Shown: positions 22,328 to 31,326 of the stretch, piece by piece
Numbering within the stretch: the stretch's first letter is position 1
Layout of the letters: each line of letters begins with the position of its first letter
Assembly: GCF_026013545.1 (NCBI RefSeq)
Contig: NZ_JAPDOG010000001.1
Location: 347,815-411,814 of the forward strand
From: Defluviimonas salinarum
GTDB lineage: Bacteria > Pseudomonadota > Alphaproteobacteria > Rhodobacterales > Rhodobacteraceae
Length of the DNA: 64,000 nt
Direction of reading: 5' to 3'
Position numbers and translations under genes: made by a program
The notes under the pieces: model-generated
What the model saw: only the letters and a program-made list of their open reading frames with translations
The model's database searches: none
Told to the model about the DNA's origin: nothing

Positions 22328-24155
22328 GGCCAGCGCCGAACCCGGGCAATGGCGGACGAGCCGGGCCGAATATCAGCGCGGGATCATGGAGGCGATCTCG
22401 GACGCCTCGACCGAAACAGTAATCATCATGTCCTCCGCCCAGGTCGGCAAGACCGAGGTTCTGAACAACGCCTGCGGCTATCACATCGATCAGGATCCCG
22501 CGCCGATCATGGTGGTGATGCCGACCGAGCGCGACGCGGAAACTTGGTCGAAGGATCGCTTCTCGCCGATGGCCCGCGACACGCCCTGTCTGCAGGGCAA
22601 GATCGCCGATCCGCGCTCGCGCGACGGCAACAACAAGATCCTGCACAAGCGGTTTCCAGGCGGGCATCTGACCATCGTCGGCGCGAACGCGCCCTCGGGT
22701 CTGGCCAGCCGCCCGATCCGCCTGCTGCTGTGCGACGAGGTGGACCGCTACCCGTTCAGCGCCGGCGCCGAGGGTGATCCTGTCAACCTCGCCAGGAAAC
22801 GCACGGTGACCTTCTGGAATCGCAAGATCGTGTTGGTGTCGACGCCCACAAACAAGGGCACCAGCCGGATCGAGGCGGCCTTCGAGGAAAGCGATCAGCG
22901 CCGGTTCTGGGTGCCGTGCCCGGACTGCTGGGCGGAACAGGTGCTGACCTGGACACAGGTGCGCTGGAGCAAAGAGCCCGAGGGCGACCACCGGCCCGAA
23001 ACTGCGCGCTACCACTGCGTGGAATGCGATGCGGCTTGGCGGGACGAGACCCGCTGGGCGGCCGTCTCAAAGGGACATTGGGTGGCGGAGCAGCCCTTCG
23101 CGGGCGTGGCGGGCTTCCACCTGAACGAGATCTACTCGCCATGGGTCCGGTTGGAGGCGATGGTGCGGGCCTTTCTCTCGGCTCGCTCCGGCGGGGACGA
23201 GACGATGAAGACCTTCGTCAACACGTCGCTGGGCGAGACATGGGTTGAGACCGGCGAAGCCCCCGATTGGCAACGGCTCTACGACCGGCGCGAGGCGTGG
23301 AAACCGGGCACCGTGCCCGCGGGCGGGCTGTTCTTGACCGCCGGGGCCGACGTACAGAAGGACCGGATCGAGGTCGATGTCTGGGCCTGGGGGCGCGGGC
23401 TCGAAAGCTGGCTCGTTGATCATGTCGTGATCGAAGGCGGGCCGGATCGGCATGACGCCTGGTCGGAGCTGACCGCGCTGTTGGATCGGTCCTGGCCGCA
23501 TGAACGCGGGGCGCATCTGCGCATCGCCCGGCTCGCCATCGACACGGGTTACGAGGCCGCTGCGGTCTATTCCTGGTCCAGGGCGCAAGGCGCTGCGCAG
23601 GTGTCGCCGGTCAAGGGCGTCGAGGGGTTCAACCGCTCGAGCCCGGTTTCGGGGCCAACGTTTGTCGATGCGACCGAGGGTGGGAAACGTCTGCGGCGCG
23701 GGGCACGGCTCTGGACCGTGGCGGTCTCGACCTTCAAGGCCGAGACCTACCGGTTTCTGCGGCTGGAACGGCCGACTGAGGAAGAACGCGCCGAGGGCGC
23801 GGCCTTTGCGCCCGGCACCATCCACCTGCCGACTTGGGTGGAAAGTGAGTGGCTGAAGCAGGTCGTGGCCGAGCAACTGGTCACCCTCCGCACGAAACGT
23901 GGCTTCGCCAAGCTCGAATGGCAGAAGCTCCGCGAACGCAACGAGGCGCTGGACTGCCGGGTCTATGCCCGCGCCGCCGCCTGGATCGCGGGCGCGGATC
24001 GCTGGACTGAGGAGAAATGGCGTGACCTCGAGGATCAGCTCGGAGCCGCGCCTTACGGTGACACCGATCCGGCCGGGCAAATTCACCGGCCGGGACAAGC
24101 CCCGCAGGGCAAGCGCCGCTCCGACTGGCTTGGACGGCGGGAAGGATGGTTTTGA
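22167..24155 (+). CDS. Terminase large subunit (GpA family)
   Basis: A 662-aa GpA-type terminase: Walker A-like SSAQVGKTE (89-97), Walker B LLLCDE (186-191), a zinc-knuckle pair (CPDC and CVEC, about 254 and 293), and a C-terminal nuclease domain beginning GADVQKDRIEV and with AIDTGYE as a second acidic motif. It cuts concatemeric DNA and drives it into the prohead. The family-like part begins near residue 32 (LRPPPELTISDWA), so a start later than ATG 22167, e.g. Met7, is possible and would shorten the overlap with the small subunit slightly. Confidence 0.95.
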   Translation: MISRSQMSNSKPALTLTGSPILKRTVETALKVLRPPPELTISDWADQNRRLSSEASAEPGQWRTSRAEYQRGIMEAISDASTETVIIMSSAQVGKTEVLNNACGYHIDQDPAPIMVVMPTERDAETWSKDRFSPMARDTPCLQGKIADPRSRDGNNKILHKRFPGGHLTIVGANAPSGLASRPIRLLLCDEVDRYPFSAGAEGDPVNLARKRTVTFWNRKIVLVSTPTNKGTSRIEAAFEESDQRRFWVPCPDCWAEQVLTWTQVRWSKEPEGDHRPETARYHCVECDAAWRDETRWAAVSKGHWVAEQPFAGVAGFHLNEIYSPWVRLEAMVRAFLSARSGGDETMKTFVNTSLGETWVETGEAPDWQRLYDRREAWKPGTVPAGGLFLTAGADVQKDRIEVDVWAWGRGLESWLVDHVVIEGGPDRHDAWSELTALLDRSWPHERGAHLRIARLAIDTGYEAAAVYSWSRAQGAAQVSPVKGVEGFNRSSPVSGPTFVDATEGGKRLRRGARLWTVAVSTFKAETYRFLRLERPTEEERAEGAAFAPGTIHLPTWVESEWLKQVVAEQLVTLRTKRGFAKLEWQKLRERNEALDCRVYARAAAWIAGADRWTEEKWRDLEDQLGAAPYGDTDPAGQIHRPGQAPQGKRRSDWLGRREGWF

Positions 24156-24157
24156 GC

Positions 24158-24367
24158 ATGACCGACTGGACCGAAACCGAACTCTCGGCGCTGCGCCGGG
24201 CCTATGCCAGCGGCACGACCCGGGTCAGCTATGACGGCAAGTCGGTGGACTATGGCTCGGCCGAAGACCTTCTGGCCCGCATCCGCACCATCGAACGCGC
24301 CATCGTGGGCACAACCCGGCCGTTGCCGGTGGCCGGGCTCGCGGGCTTCTCGCGCGGGGACCGGTGA
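24158..24367 (+). CDS. gpW-like head-tail joining protein
   Basis: A 69-aa protein starting at ATG 24158, three bases after the terminase stop. ELSALRRAYASGTTRVSYDGKSV is the hallmark block of gpW-like proteins (residues 7-29, read in the sequence), followed by the helix EDLLARIRTIERAI. In lambda, gpW fills the connector so that tail attachment proteins can bind. It overlaps the portal ATG by one base (TGATG). Confidence 0.9.
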   Translation: MTDWTETELSALRRAYASGTTRVSYDGKSVDYGSAEDLLARIRTIERAIVGTTRPLPVAGLAGFSRGDR

Positions 24368-25896
24368 TGTCGGCAAATTGGTTCGATAGGGCCATTGCCT
24401 CCGTTGCCCCTCGGGCCGCCGCCAGGCGCGTGCTGGCCCGTCTGGCCTTCGAGACCCTGACGCGCGGCTATGACGGGGCCGCGAAAGGGCGACGGACGGA
24501 CGGTTGGCGCGCGCCGGGATCCTCGGCTGACACGGAGATCGGTGTGGCCGGGGCACTCTTGCGCGACCGGATGCGCGATCTCGTACGCAACAACCCGCAT
24601 GCGGCGAAAGCGGTCGCGGTGCTGGTCAACAACATCATCGGCGCGGGGATCATGCCGCGCGCCGCGAGTGGTAACGAGGCATTGGACCGCAAGGTCGATG
24701 ATCTCTTCGAGCGCTGGACAGCGGACTGCGACGCCGACGGCCAACTCGACTTCTATGGCCTGCAAACGCTGATCTGCCGCGAGATGGTCGAGGCGGGCGA
24801 AGTCCTGGTGCGCCGCCGCCTGCGGCGATCCTCGGATGGTCTGCCGGTGCCGCTGCAGTTGCAGGTGCTGGAGGCCGACTTCCTCGATGCCTCGAAATCC
24901 GGCGCGCTCGGCGCGGGACGCCTCGTGCAGGGGATCGAGTTCGACCCGGTCGGGAAGCGCCGGGCCTACTGGCTCCATGCCGAGCACCCCGGCGATGCTT
25001 GGGGCGCGCTGAACGGTGGGCTCGGATCGCGCCCGGTGCCGGCGACCGAGATCGCCCATGTCTACGAGAAGCAGCGCACGCAGGCGCGTGGCGTTCCTTG
25101 GGGCGCGCCGGTGATCCGGTCCTTGCGCGATCTCGACGACTACGAGGTGGCCGAACTGGTCCGCAAGAAGACCGAGGCCTGCGTCACCGCCATCGTCTTT
25201 GGCGAAGACGAGGCGCAGCAGGGCATCGCGCCCGCCGTGGTCGATGCCGACGGCAACCGGGTCGAACAGTTCGAGCCGGGGCTGATCGCCTATGCCCGCG
25301 GCGGCAAGGACATCCGGTTCAACCAGCCCTCGGCCACCGGCGGCTACGGCGAGTACAAAAGAGCCAGCCTGCACACGATCTCGGCCGGGTTCCGCGTGCC
25401 ATACGAGCTGCTGACCGGCGATCTCAGCCAGGTCAACTATTCCTCGATCCGCGCAGGTCTGGTGGAGTTCCGCCGCCAGATCGACGCCGTCCAATGGCAG
25501 CTCTTCATTCCGATGTTCTGCGCGCCGGTTTGGCGCTGGTTCACTGAAGCCGCATGGGCGGCTGGCCAGATCCCCACGCCGGATATTCCGGTCGAATGGC
25601 AGCCGCCGAAGTTCGAGGCGGTCGATCCGCAGAAGGATGCGATGGCGGACCTGCTGGCGATCCGCTCTGGCACCATGACGCTGGCGCAGGCCATCGCCCG
25701 GCAGGGCCGCAACCCCGACGCCGTGCTGGCGGAGATAGCTGCGACCAACGCGAAGCTCGACGACCTCGGCCTCGTGCTCGACAGCGACCCACGCCGCGTC
25801 ACCAAGACTGGCAGCGTGCAGACCAGCGATCCGGTGAACGACGACCCGGCCGCCGAAACGGAAACCAAACCGGCGCAGGCCGACCAACAGGACTGA
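24367..25896 (+). CDS. Portal protein (lambda gpB family)
   Basis: A 509-aa portal protein. Recognisable lambda-type blocks are RDRMRDLVRNNPHAAKAV near 60, VNNIIGAGI, the VLEADFLD stretch near 170, and SQVNYSSIRAGLVEFRR near 355. Portal proteins form the twelve-subunit ring through which DNA enters and leaves the head. I use ATG 24367 in preference to the GTG three bases earlier. The C-terminal ~45 residues are acidic and low-complexity. Order terminase-gpW-portal-protease/capsid is the lambda order. Confidence 0.95.
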   Translation: MSANWFDRAIASVAPRAAARRVLARLAFETLTRGYDGAAKGRRTDGWRAPGSSADTEIGVAGALLRDRMRDLVRNNPHAAKAVAVLVNNIIGAGIMPRAASGNEALDRKVDDLFERWTADCDADGQLDFYGLQTLICREMVEAGEVLVRRRLRRSSDGLPVPLQLQVLEADFLDASKSGALGAGRLVQGIEFDPVGKRRAYWLHAEHPGDAWGALNGGLGSRPVPATEIAHVYEKQRTQARGVPWGAPVIRSLRDLDDYEVAELVRKKTEACVTAIVFGEDEAQQGIAPAVVDADGNRVEQFEPGLIAYARGGKDIRFNQPSATGGYGEYKRASLHTISAGFRVPYELLTGDLSQVNYSSIRAGLVEFRRQIDAVQWQLFIPMFCAPVWRWFTEAAWAAGQIPTPDIPVEWQPPKFEAVDPQKDAMADLLAIRSGTMTLAQAIARQGRNPDAVLAEIAATNAKLDDLGLVLDSDPRRVTKTGSVQTSDPVNDDPAAETETKPAQADQQD

Positions 25897-25900
25897 CCTC

Positions 25901-27937
25901 ATGGACACGATGATCGAATTGCCGGCCATGCGCCGGTCGGCGGAGCTCGCTCCGAACACGGCAGATGCCGACAGCCGCACCGTCGAGGTGGTCTGGTCGG
26001 CGGGGGCCCGCGTTCGTCGCTCCAGCTTCTTCGGCGAGCCCTATGACGAGGAACTCAGCCTCGATCCCGCCCATGTCCGGCTCGACCGGCTGAACGCGGG
26101 CGCGCCGTTCCTGAAGGTGCACGAGATCGACACGCTCGACGCCGTCATCGGCTCGGTCGTGCCGGGTTCAGCCCGGATCGAGAACGGCCGCGGCATCGCG
26201 CAGGTGCGGATCAGCGAGCGTGCCGACGTCGAGCCGATCTGGCGCGACATCCAGGCCGGGCACATCCGGGCGGTCTCGATCGGCTACCAGGTCCACCGCT
26301 TCGACATCTCGAAACCCGATAGCGGGCGCGAGCTTTGGCGGGCGGTCGATTGGACCCCGTTCGAGATTTCGGCCGTGCCGGTCGGCGCCGACCCCGCCGC
26401 GGGCTTCCGTGCCAAGGGCGAACACTACGACTGCGTCCTCCATCGCCGGGACGCCGAAACCAGCGAAGGAGCATCCCCGATGACCGACAGGACGACCCCG
26501 GCCGCCCCGGCCGACGACACAACCGACACGGCAGCGACCGAGGAGATCACCATGCCCGACGACAAGACCGGCGCGACTGAGGCGCAGACGCGCGCGGCTG
26601 AGACGCGCAGCCAGCCCAAGGCCCCCAAGCCCGAGGCCCCGGATACCGATGCCATCGCGACCCGCGCCCGCGAGGCCGAGCGCGACCGCGTTTCCACGAT
26701 CTATGATCTGGCGGGCCGCCTTAATCTCGAACGCGGCTTCGCCGAGGATCTGGTCAAGCGCGGCGTCAGCGTCGACGAGTCCCGCCGCCTGATCCTCGAT
26801 CAGGTCGCCGCGAAATCCGACGAGACCCGGACCTTCCCGCATGTCTCCGTCCCCCTCGGCGGACGGGACGAGCGCATCACCCGCCGCGACGCGGTGGCGA
26901 ACGCGCTCTTGCACCGCTACAGCCCGACGCTGTTCCCGCTGGAAGACGCCGCGCGCCAGTATCGCGGCATGACCCTGCTGGAGCTGGCCCGCGAAAGCCT
27001 CGGCAATGCGGGCGTGAACACCCGCGGCCTGTCGCGCGACGAGGTGGCCACGCGTGCGTTGCATTCCACATCGGATTTCCCCGAGATCCTCGCGGCCGTC
27101 ACCAACAAGACCCTGCGGCAGGCCTATGACGCCTATCCCCGCACCTTCGCGCTCTTCTGCCGCCAGGTGCTGGCGACCGACTTCAAATCCATGCACCGGG
27201 TCCAGCTCGGCGAGGCGCCGCAGCTTCTGGAAGTGGGCGAAAGCGGCGAGTTCAAGCGCGGCACGCTGGGCGAGAGCAAGGAGAGCTACAAGGTCAAGAC
27301 CTATGGCCGGGTGGTCGCGATCACCCGGCAGGTGCTGATCAACGACGATCTCGACGCCTTCACGCGCATCCCGGCGATGTACGGCAACTCCATCGCCCAG
27401 CTGGAGAGTGACGTCGTCTGGGGCATCATCACCGCGAACCCGGCGATGGCCGATGGCACGGCGCTGTTCCACGCCAACCACAAGAACCTCGCGGGCACCG
27501 GCGCGGCGCTGGCGGTCGATGCGGTTGGCGCGGCGCGTGCCGCGATGGCGCTGCAGACCGGCCTCGACAAGAAGACGGTGCTGAACATCCGTCCCGCTTT
27601 CCTGATCGTGCCCGCCGCGCTGGAGCTGAAGGCCGAGCAGCTGGTCGCGCAGAACCTCGTGCCTGCCGCCACCTCCAGCGTGGTGCCGCAATCGATCCGC
27701 ACGCTCTCGCCGATCAGCGAGCCGCGCCTCGATGCCGCCAGCGCCACCGCCTGGTATCTGGCGGCGAGCCCGAACCAGATCGACACCATCGAATACGCCT
27801 ATCTCGAGGGCCAGCAGGGCGCCTATATCGAGACCCGCAACGGCTTCGATGTCGATGGCGTCGAGATCAAGTGCCGCCTCGACTTCGGCGCCAAGGCCAT
27901 CGACTGGCGCGGCCTCTACAAGAACCCGGGCGCGTAA
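25901..27937 (+). CDS. Prohead protease / major capsid protein fusion
   Basis: A 678-aa fusion. The N-terminal ~190 residues are an HK97/U35-type serine protease, with His74 (FLKVHEI) and Ser126 (RAVSIGYQ) as likely catalytic residues. A charged linker/scaffold-like region (about 190-290) follows, then a Mu-like/HK97-fold capsid protein (about 300-678) with FPEILAAVTNKTLRQAY and a C-terminal RNGFDVDGVEIKCRLDFGAK. The protease probably releases itself and removes the scaffold during prohead maturation. Internal starts such as ATG 26551 (MPDDKTG) could make separate capsid precursor. Highly expressed, and followed by a terminator. Confidence 0.93.
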   Translation: MDTMIELPAMRRSAELAPNTADADSRTVEVVWSAGARVRRSSFFGEPYDEELSLDPAHVRLDRLNAGAPFLKVHEIDTLDAVIGSVVPGSARIENGRGIAQVRISERADVEPIWRDIQAGHIRAVSIGYQVHRFDISKPDSGRELWRAVDWTPFEISAVPVGADPAAGFRAKGEHYDCVLHRRDAETSEGASPMTDRTTPAAPADDTTDTAATEEITMPDDKTGATEAQTRAAETRSQPKAPKPEAPDTDAIATRAREAERDRVSTIYDLAGRLNLERGFAEDLVKRGVSVDESRRLILDQVAAKSDETRTFPHVSVPLGGRDERITRRDAVANALLHRYSPTLFPLEDAARQYRGMTLLELARESLGNAGVNTRGLSRDEVATRALHSTSDFPEILAAVTNKTLRQAYDAYPRTFALFCRQVLATDFKSMHRVQLGEAPQLLEVGESGEFKRGTLGESKESYKVKTYGRVVAITRQVLINDDLDAFTRIPAMYGNSIAQLESDVVWGIITANPAMADGTALFHANHKNLAGTGAALAVDAVGAARAAMALQTGLDKKTVLNIRPAFLIVPAALELKAEQLVAQNLVPAATSSVVPQSIRTLSPISEPRLDAASATAWYLAASPNQIDTIEYAYLEGQQGAYIETRNGFDVDGVEIKCRLDFGAKAIDWRGLYKNPGA

Positions 27938-27963
27938 GGCACGAATCCTGAACCCTGAAACGC

Positions 27964-27994
27964 GGGCGGTCCTGACGGGCCGCCCTTCGTCTTT
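27964..27994 (+). terminator. Terminator/attenuator after capsid gene
   Basis: GGGCGGTCC (27964-27972), loop TGAC, GGGCCGCCC (27977-27985; one G-U pair), then TTCGTCTTT. It is 27 bases beyond the capsid stop inside the late operon, so it probably tunes down the downstream genes relative to capsid, rather than ending the transcript fully. Confidence 0.65.
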
Positions 27995-28011
27995 CCACGA
28001 GGATCCTCCCC

Positions 28012-28347
28012 ATGAAAAACTACGTCCAGCCCGGCAATACCATCACCCTGACCGCGCCCTATGCCGTCGCCTCCGGCGATGGCCTGCTCGTCGGCTCCAT
28101 CTTCGGCGTGGCGGCAGGCAACGCCGCCCTCAGCGAGGGCGTCGAGGTCGCGCTCACCGGCGTCTTCGACGTCACCAAGATCGGCTCGCAGGCCTGGACC
28201 GCGGGTGCCAGGATCTACTGGGACGATACCAACAAGCGCACCACCAACGTGGCCACCTCGAACACGCTGATCGGCGTCGCCACCGAGGCGGTCGCGGGCG
28301 GCGCTGGTGACACCGTCGGCCGGGTGCGGTTGAACGGCGCGTTCTGA
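28012..28347 (+). CDS. DUF2190 protein (capsid decoration)
   Basis: A 111-aa beta-rich DUF2190 protein. KNYVQPGNTITLTAPYAVASG is the diagnostic beginning (2-22), then LLVGSIFGVAAG and the closing GDTVGRVRLNGAF. In related phages this type stabilises or decorates the capsid as trimers, placed directly after the capsid gene as here. GAGGATCCTCCCC precedes the ATG. Its stop shares a base with the next ATG (TGATG). Confidence 0.9.
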   Translation: MKNYVQPGNTITLTAPYAVASGDGLLVGSIFGVAAGNAALSEGVEVALTGVFDVTKIGSQAWTAGARIYWDDTNKRTTNVATSNTLIGVATEAVAGGAGDTVGRVRLNGAF

Positions 28348-28658
28348 TGAGCGCTTTCGCTGCCGCCGTCAGCGCGCTCTTCGCCGATCCGAATATCGGC
28401 AGGGATGCGGTCTACACGCCCGAGGGCGGCGCGCCCGTTCTGGTGCGCGTCGTCGCCCGGCGCGCGGATGCCATCACCGACTTCGGCGACGCGCGGCTCT
28501 GGTCCGAGACCACTCGGATCGACTTACGTGTCGCCGAGGTGGCGAACCCGCGACCCGGCGATCGCATCGAGATCGACGGCGACGCCTTCCTCATTCAGGG
28601 AGAACCCGTCCGCGACCGCGAGCGGCTGGTCTGGACCGTGGATCTGAGGCCCGCATGA
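28347..28658 (+). CDS. Head-tail joining protein
   Basis: A 103-aa small beta-barrel protein. The sequence FRAAVSALFADPNIGRD-like start (here FAAAVSALFADPNIGRDAVY), GDRIEIDGDAFLIQGEP and the ending RLVWTVDLRP fit the phage head-tail joining/completion family with an FII-like barrel. It would cap the connector and offer the docking surface for the tail terminator. Coupled to DUF2190 upstream (TGATG) and to DUF6441 downstream (ATGA). Confidence 0.85.
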   Translation: MSAFAAAVSALFADPNIGRDAVYTPEGGAPVLVRVVARRADAITDFGDARLWSETTRIDLRVAEVANPRPGDRIEIDGDAFLIQGEPVRDRERLVWTVDLRPA

Positions 28659-29287
28659 ACCTGAAGCTCGACATCGATCCCGACATTGTCGCGATGATGC
28701 AGGCCGAGGTGGCGGCGGGAGAACGTGCCGTGACCGCTGCCATTCGCGAGGCCGGAACCGGGCTGAAGGCAGCGTGGCGCTTGCAGGTCACCGGCGCAGG
28801 GCTCGGCGCGCGGCTCGCCAACACGATCCGCAGCCAGACGTTTCCGAAGTCGGGCGAGAGCCTCGACGCCGCCGCGTTGGTCTGGTCGCAAGCGCCGGTC
28901 ATCGTCGGCGCGCATGATACCGGACCGCTGATCCGCTCCAAAGACGGGTTCTGGCTGGCGATCCCGCTGCCCGCTGCAGGAAAATCCCTGCGCGGCGGCC
29001 GGATTACCCCAGGCGAATGGGAGCGCCGCCGCGGCCTGCGTCTGCGCTTCATCTATCGCCGCACCGGCCCGAGCCTGCTGGTGGCCGAGGCGCGGCTGAA
29101 CACGAAGGGTCAGGCAGTGGTGTCCCGCTCGAAGACCGGGCGGGGAAAGGTCACCGCCCCGATCTTCCTGCTGGTGCCGCAGGTGAAGTTGCCGAAGCGG
29201 CTGGATCTGGGACGGGACGCCGACCGGGCGTTGGACAGCGTGCCGGGGCTGATCGAGGCGAACTGGGTGGAGGGGAGGTTTGGATAG
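28655..29287 (+). CDS. DUF6441 phage structural protein
   Basis: A 210-aa protein with the DUF6441 features GLKAAWRLQVTGAGLGARLANTIR (49-72 region) and the basic central block RRGLRLRFIYRRTGPSLLVA. DUF6441 proteins occur in head-tail connection blocks of alphaproteobacterial phages; their place between joining protein and tail terminator suggests a minor tail or tail-completion (lambda gpZ-like) role. Its stop lies two bases from the stop of the convergent cargo gene at 29289, which interrupts the structural gene order here. Confidence 0.82.
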   Translation: MNLKLDIDPDIVAMMQAEVAAGERAVTAAIREAGTGLKAAWRLQVTGAGLGARLANTIRSQTFPKSGESLDAAALVWSQAPVIVGAHDTGPLIRSKDGFWLAIPLPAAGKSLRGGRITPGEWERRRGLRLRFIYRRTGPSLLVAEARLNTKGQAVVSRSKTGRGKVTAPIFLLVPQVKLPKRLDLGRDADRALDSVPGLIEANWVEGRFG

Positions 29288-29288
29288 C

Positions 29289-29882
29289 CTACTTTTGAAG
29301 CCATCTCGCTCCAGTCTTCACCGGTTGCGGTTTGAGCCGCCGTTCTTCTGCTTCAAGATGTTCAAGTTTTTCTTTCGCTTCTCGAAAGAAGTCCAAGTCG
29401 CCAGCTCCAAGTTCATCGATGCAGCCAATCCGCGCCAGACTGTTTCCGCCGGCCCGCTTGGCGGCGTCTGCTCCGCTGTAGGGTCGCTTTCGATAGGTGC
29501 CCAAGGACTCATATGCCAATCCAAGCCCTTGAAGTTGCCGGTGCTTCGCGGCCATGGACGATTCCGCGTCCACTCTCGCAGCAATCCTGCCCCGAAGATC
29601 TCCGGCTTCTCTTGACGCTTCGATTTCTCGCTCTGCGGTTTGTCGTTTCTGCCTTGCGGCTTGAAATGCTTGCAGGTCCGCCTTGCGGACCAAGTGCGGA
29701 AAAGCCCCGTAGTCGTGTTGCACCGAATAGACTTGGCGACACACCTCGCAGTCGATCTCCGCAGAATAGGTGATCTGGCTTGCCTTGACCCAAGGATGAT
29801 CAGGGGACGCCTGCGTCACGGTTATGGTGCCTTGTCCGCAGGGGCATGGACTGGATACGTCGGTGTAATCTGTAGTTGCCAT
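29289..29882 (-). CDS. Opposite-strand cargo gene (moron), unknown function
   Basis: A 197-aa soluble protein on the strand opposite to all structural genes around it. The N-terminus has CPCG (Cys13, Cys15) and CEVC (Cys45, Cys48), a probable zinc ribbon; residues 70-115 and 165-185 are heavily charged and coiled-coil-like. I do not recognise the family. Base composition is a little lower in GC than the flanking tail genes. Placement as one gene with its own strand and short flanks (2 and 59 bases) is typical for lysogenic-conversion genes. A defence or superinfection function is a fair guess only. Confidence 0.72.
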   Translation of the reverse strand: MATTDYTDVSSPCPCGQGTITVTQASPDHPWVKASQITYSAEIDCEVCRQVYSVQHDYGAFPHLVRKADLQAFQAARQKRQTAEREIEASREAGDLRGRIAARVDAESSMAAKHRQLQGLGLAYESLGTYRKRPYSGADAAKRAGGNSLARIGCIDELGAGDLDFFREAKEKLEHLEAEERRLKPQPVKTGARWLQK

Positions 29883-29941
29883 TGTGAAATACTCTTGTCC
29901 ACCGCTGGGCGACTGGCTGAACTGAACAATCGTGGAATCCG

Positions 29942-30361
29942 ATGCCGAGTGCCCGGGAAATGATAATTCGGGCTCTTGCGACAGTTTTGCAAGGGTCCGG
30001 CAACGAGGTCTTGCGTGGCGAGGTGCTACCCGAGCGTGTGCCGGCGGCGGGGCTCCTTATCCTTCGCGATGGCGACCCGGGGGAACCGGAGGTAACGCTG
30101 TCACCTCTCACGTACCACTACCAGCATCGCGCCGAAATCGAGGCGGTCGTGCAAGGCACCTCCCGTGACACGACCTTCGACACGCTGACCGCCAGCATTG
30201 CCACGGCGCTCACCGCCGACCGGACATTGGGCGGGCTCTGCGACTGGGTCGAGGCGGAAGCGCCGAGGCCGGTCGATCTGCCGGTCGAGGGCGCGGCGAG
30301 CCTGAAGGCCGCCGTGATCCCGGTCGTGCTGCACTATTCCACGGCCGACCCGCTGGCCTGA
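29942..30361 (+). CDS. Tail terminator-like protein
   Basis: A 139-aa protein (MIIRALATVLQGSG near the start, TLSPLTYHYQHRAEIEAVVQG in the middle, ending AVIPVVLHYSTADPLA). Size, beta-alpha pattern and position between head-tail joining genes and the tail tube fit the tail terminator (lambda gpU-like), which stops tube growth. Database names such as 'acyl-CoA transferase' circulate for this kind of protein but make no sense in this place. ATG 29942 sits just after the cargo-gene promoter gap. Confidence 0.75.
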   Translation: MPSAREMIIRALATVLQGSGNEVLRGEVLPERVPAAGLLILRDGDPGEPEVTLSPLTYHYQHRAEIEAVVQGTSRDTTFDTLTASIATALTADRTLGGLCDWVEAEAPRPVDLPVEGAASLKAAVIPVVLHYSTADPLA

Positions 30362-30385
30362 CCCAAACGACAACAGGAGATCACC

Positions 30386-31324
30386 ATGGCACGAGCCCAA
30401 GGGGCGCGGGCGCAGATGGCGCTTGCGTTTGAGACCGTCTACGGCACGCCGCCCGCAGGCGGCTTCACGAAGATGCCGTTTGCCAGCACCACGCTCGGCG
30501 CGGAGCAGCCGCTCTTGAACTCCGAGCTGCTTGGCTACGGGCGCGATCCGCTGGCACCGATCAAGGACGCGGTGACAGCGGACGGCGATGTCGTCGTGCC
30601 GCTCGACGCCGAGGCTTTCGGCTTCTGGCTGAAGGCGGCCTTCGGAGCGCCGACGACGACCGGCACCGGCCCGTGGACGCACGAGTTCCAGTCCGGCGCC
30701 TGGACCCTGCCGAGCCTGTCGATCGAGACCGGCATGTCGGAGGTGCCGCGCTACGCCATGTATTCCGGCTGCGTGCTCGACCAGATCACCTGGCAGATGC
30801 AGCGCTCGGGTCTGCTGACCGCGACCGCCCGGCTGGTGGCGCAGGGAGAGACGGTAGGCACGACCACGAGCGCCGGCACGCCCGCCGCGCTGGAGCTGAA
30901 GCGCTTCGGCCATTTCAACGGGTCGATCACGCGGAACGGCTCGGCTCTCGGCAATGTGGTATCGGCCGACATCACCTATGCCAACAATCTCGACCGGATC
31001 GAGACCATCCGCTCAGATGGTCGGATCGACGGCGCGGACCCGTCTATCGCGGCGCTGACGGGCTCCATCGAGGTTCGGTTCGCCGACAGCACACTGGTGA
31101 CGCAGGCGATCAACGGCGATCCGTGCGAGCTTGAGTTCGGCTACGCGCTGCCCTCGGGCGAGAGCTTTACCTTCACCGTGCACGCCGTCTATCTGCCGCG
31201 CCCCCGGATCGAGATTTCAGGGCCGCAGGGCGTGCAGGCGACCTTCGACTGGCAGGCCGCCCGCGACAGCTTGGTCGGCCGGATGTGCACGGCAACCCTG
31301 ATCAACGACATCGAGGTGTACTGA
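30386..31324 (+). CDS. Tail tube protein
   Basis: A 312-aa major tail protein: ARAQGARAQMALAFETVYGT at the start (2-21), LNSELLGYGRDPLAP, and the long beta-rich TATARLVAQGETV and DITYANNLDRIETIRSDGR blocks are typical of long-tailed (siphovirus-type) tube subunits. It forms stacked hexameric rings. ACAGGAGATC precedes the ATG. The next gene, the tail chaperone, starts two bases after its stop. Confidence 0.9.
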   Translation: MARAQGARAQMALAFETVYGTPPAGGFTKMPFASTTLGAEQPLLNSELLGYGRDPLAPIKDAVTADGDVVVPLDAEAFGFWLKAAFGAPTTTGTGPWTHEFQSGAWTLPSLSIETGMSEVPRYAMYSGCVLDQITWQMQRSGLLTATARLVAQGETVGTTTSAGTPAALELKRFGHFNGSITRNGSALGNVVSADITYANNLDRIETIRSDGRIDGADPSIAALTGSIEVRFADSTLVTQAINGDPCELEFGYALPSGESFTFTVHAVYLPRPRIEISGPQGVQATFDWQAARDSLVGRMCTATLINDIEVY

Positions 31325-31326
31325 GA

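Noticed and set aside
29942-30361. Acyl-CoA transferase
   Set aside because: Such names exist for this type of protein, but size and position in the tail block fit a tail terminator, and no transferase motif is seen.
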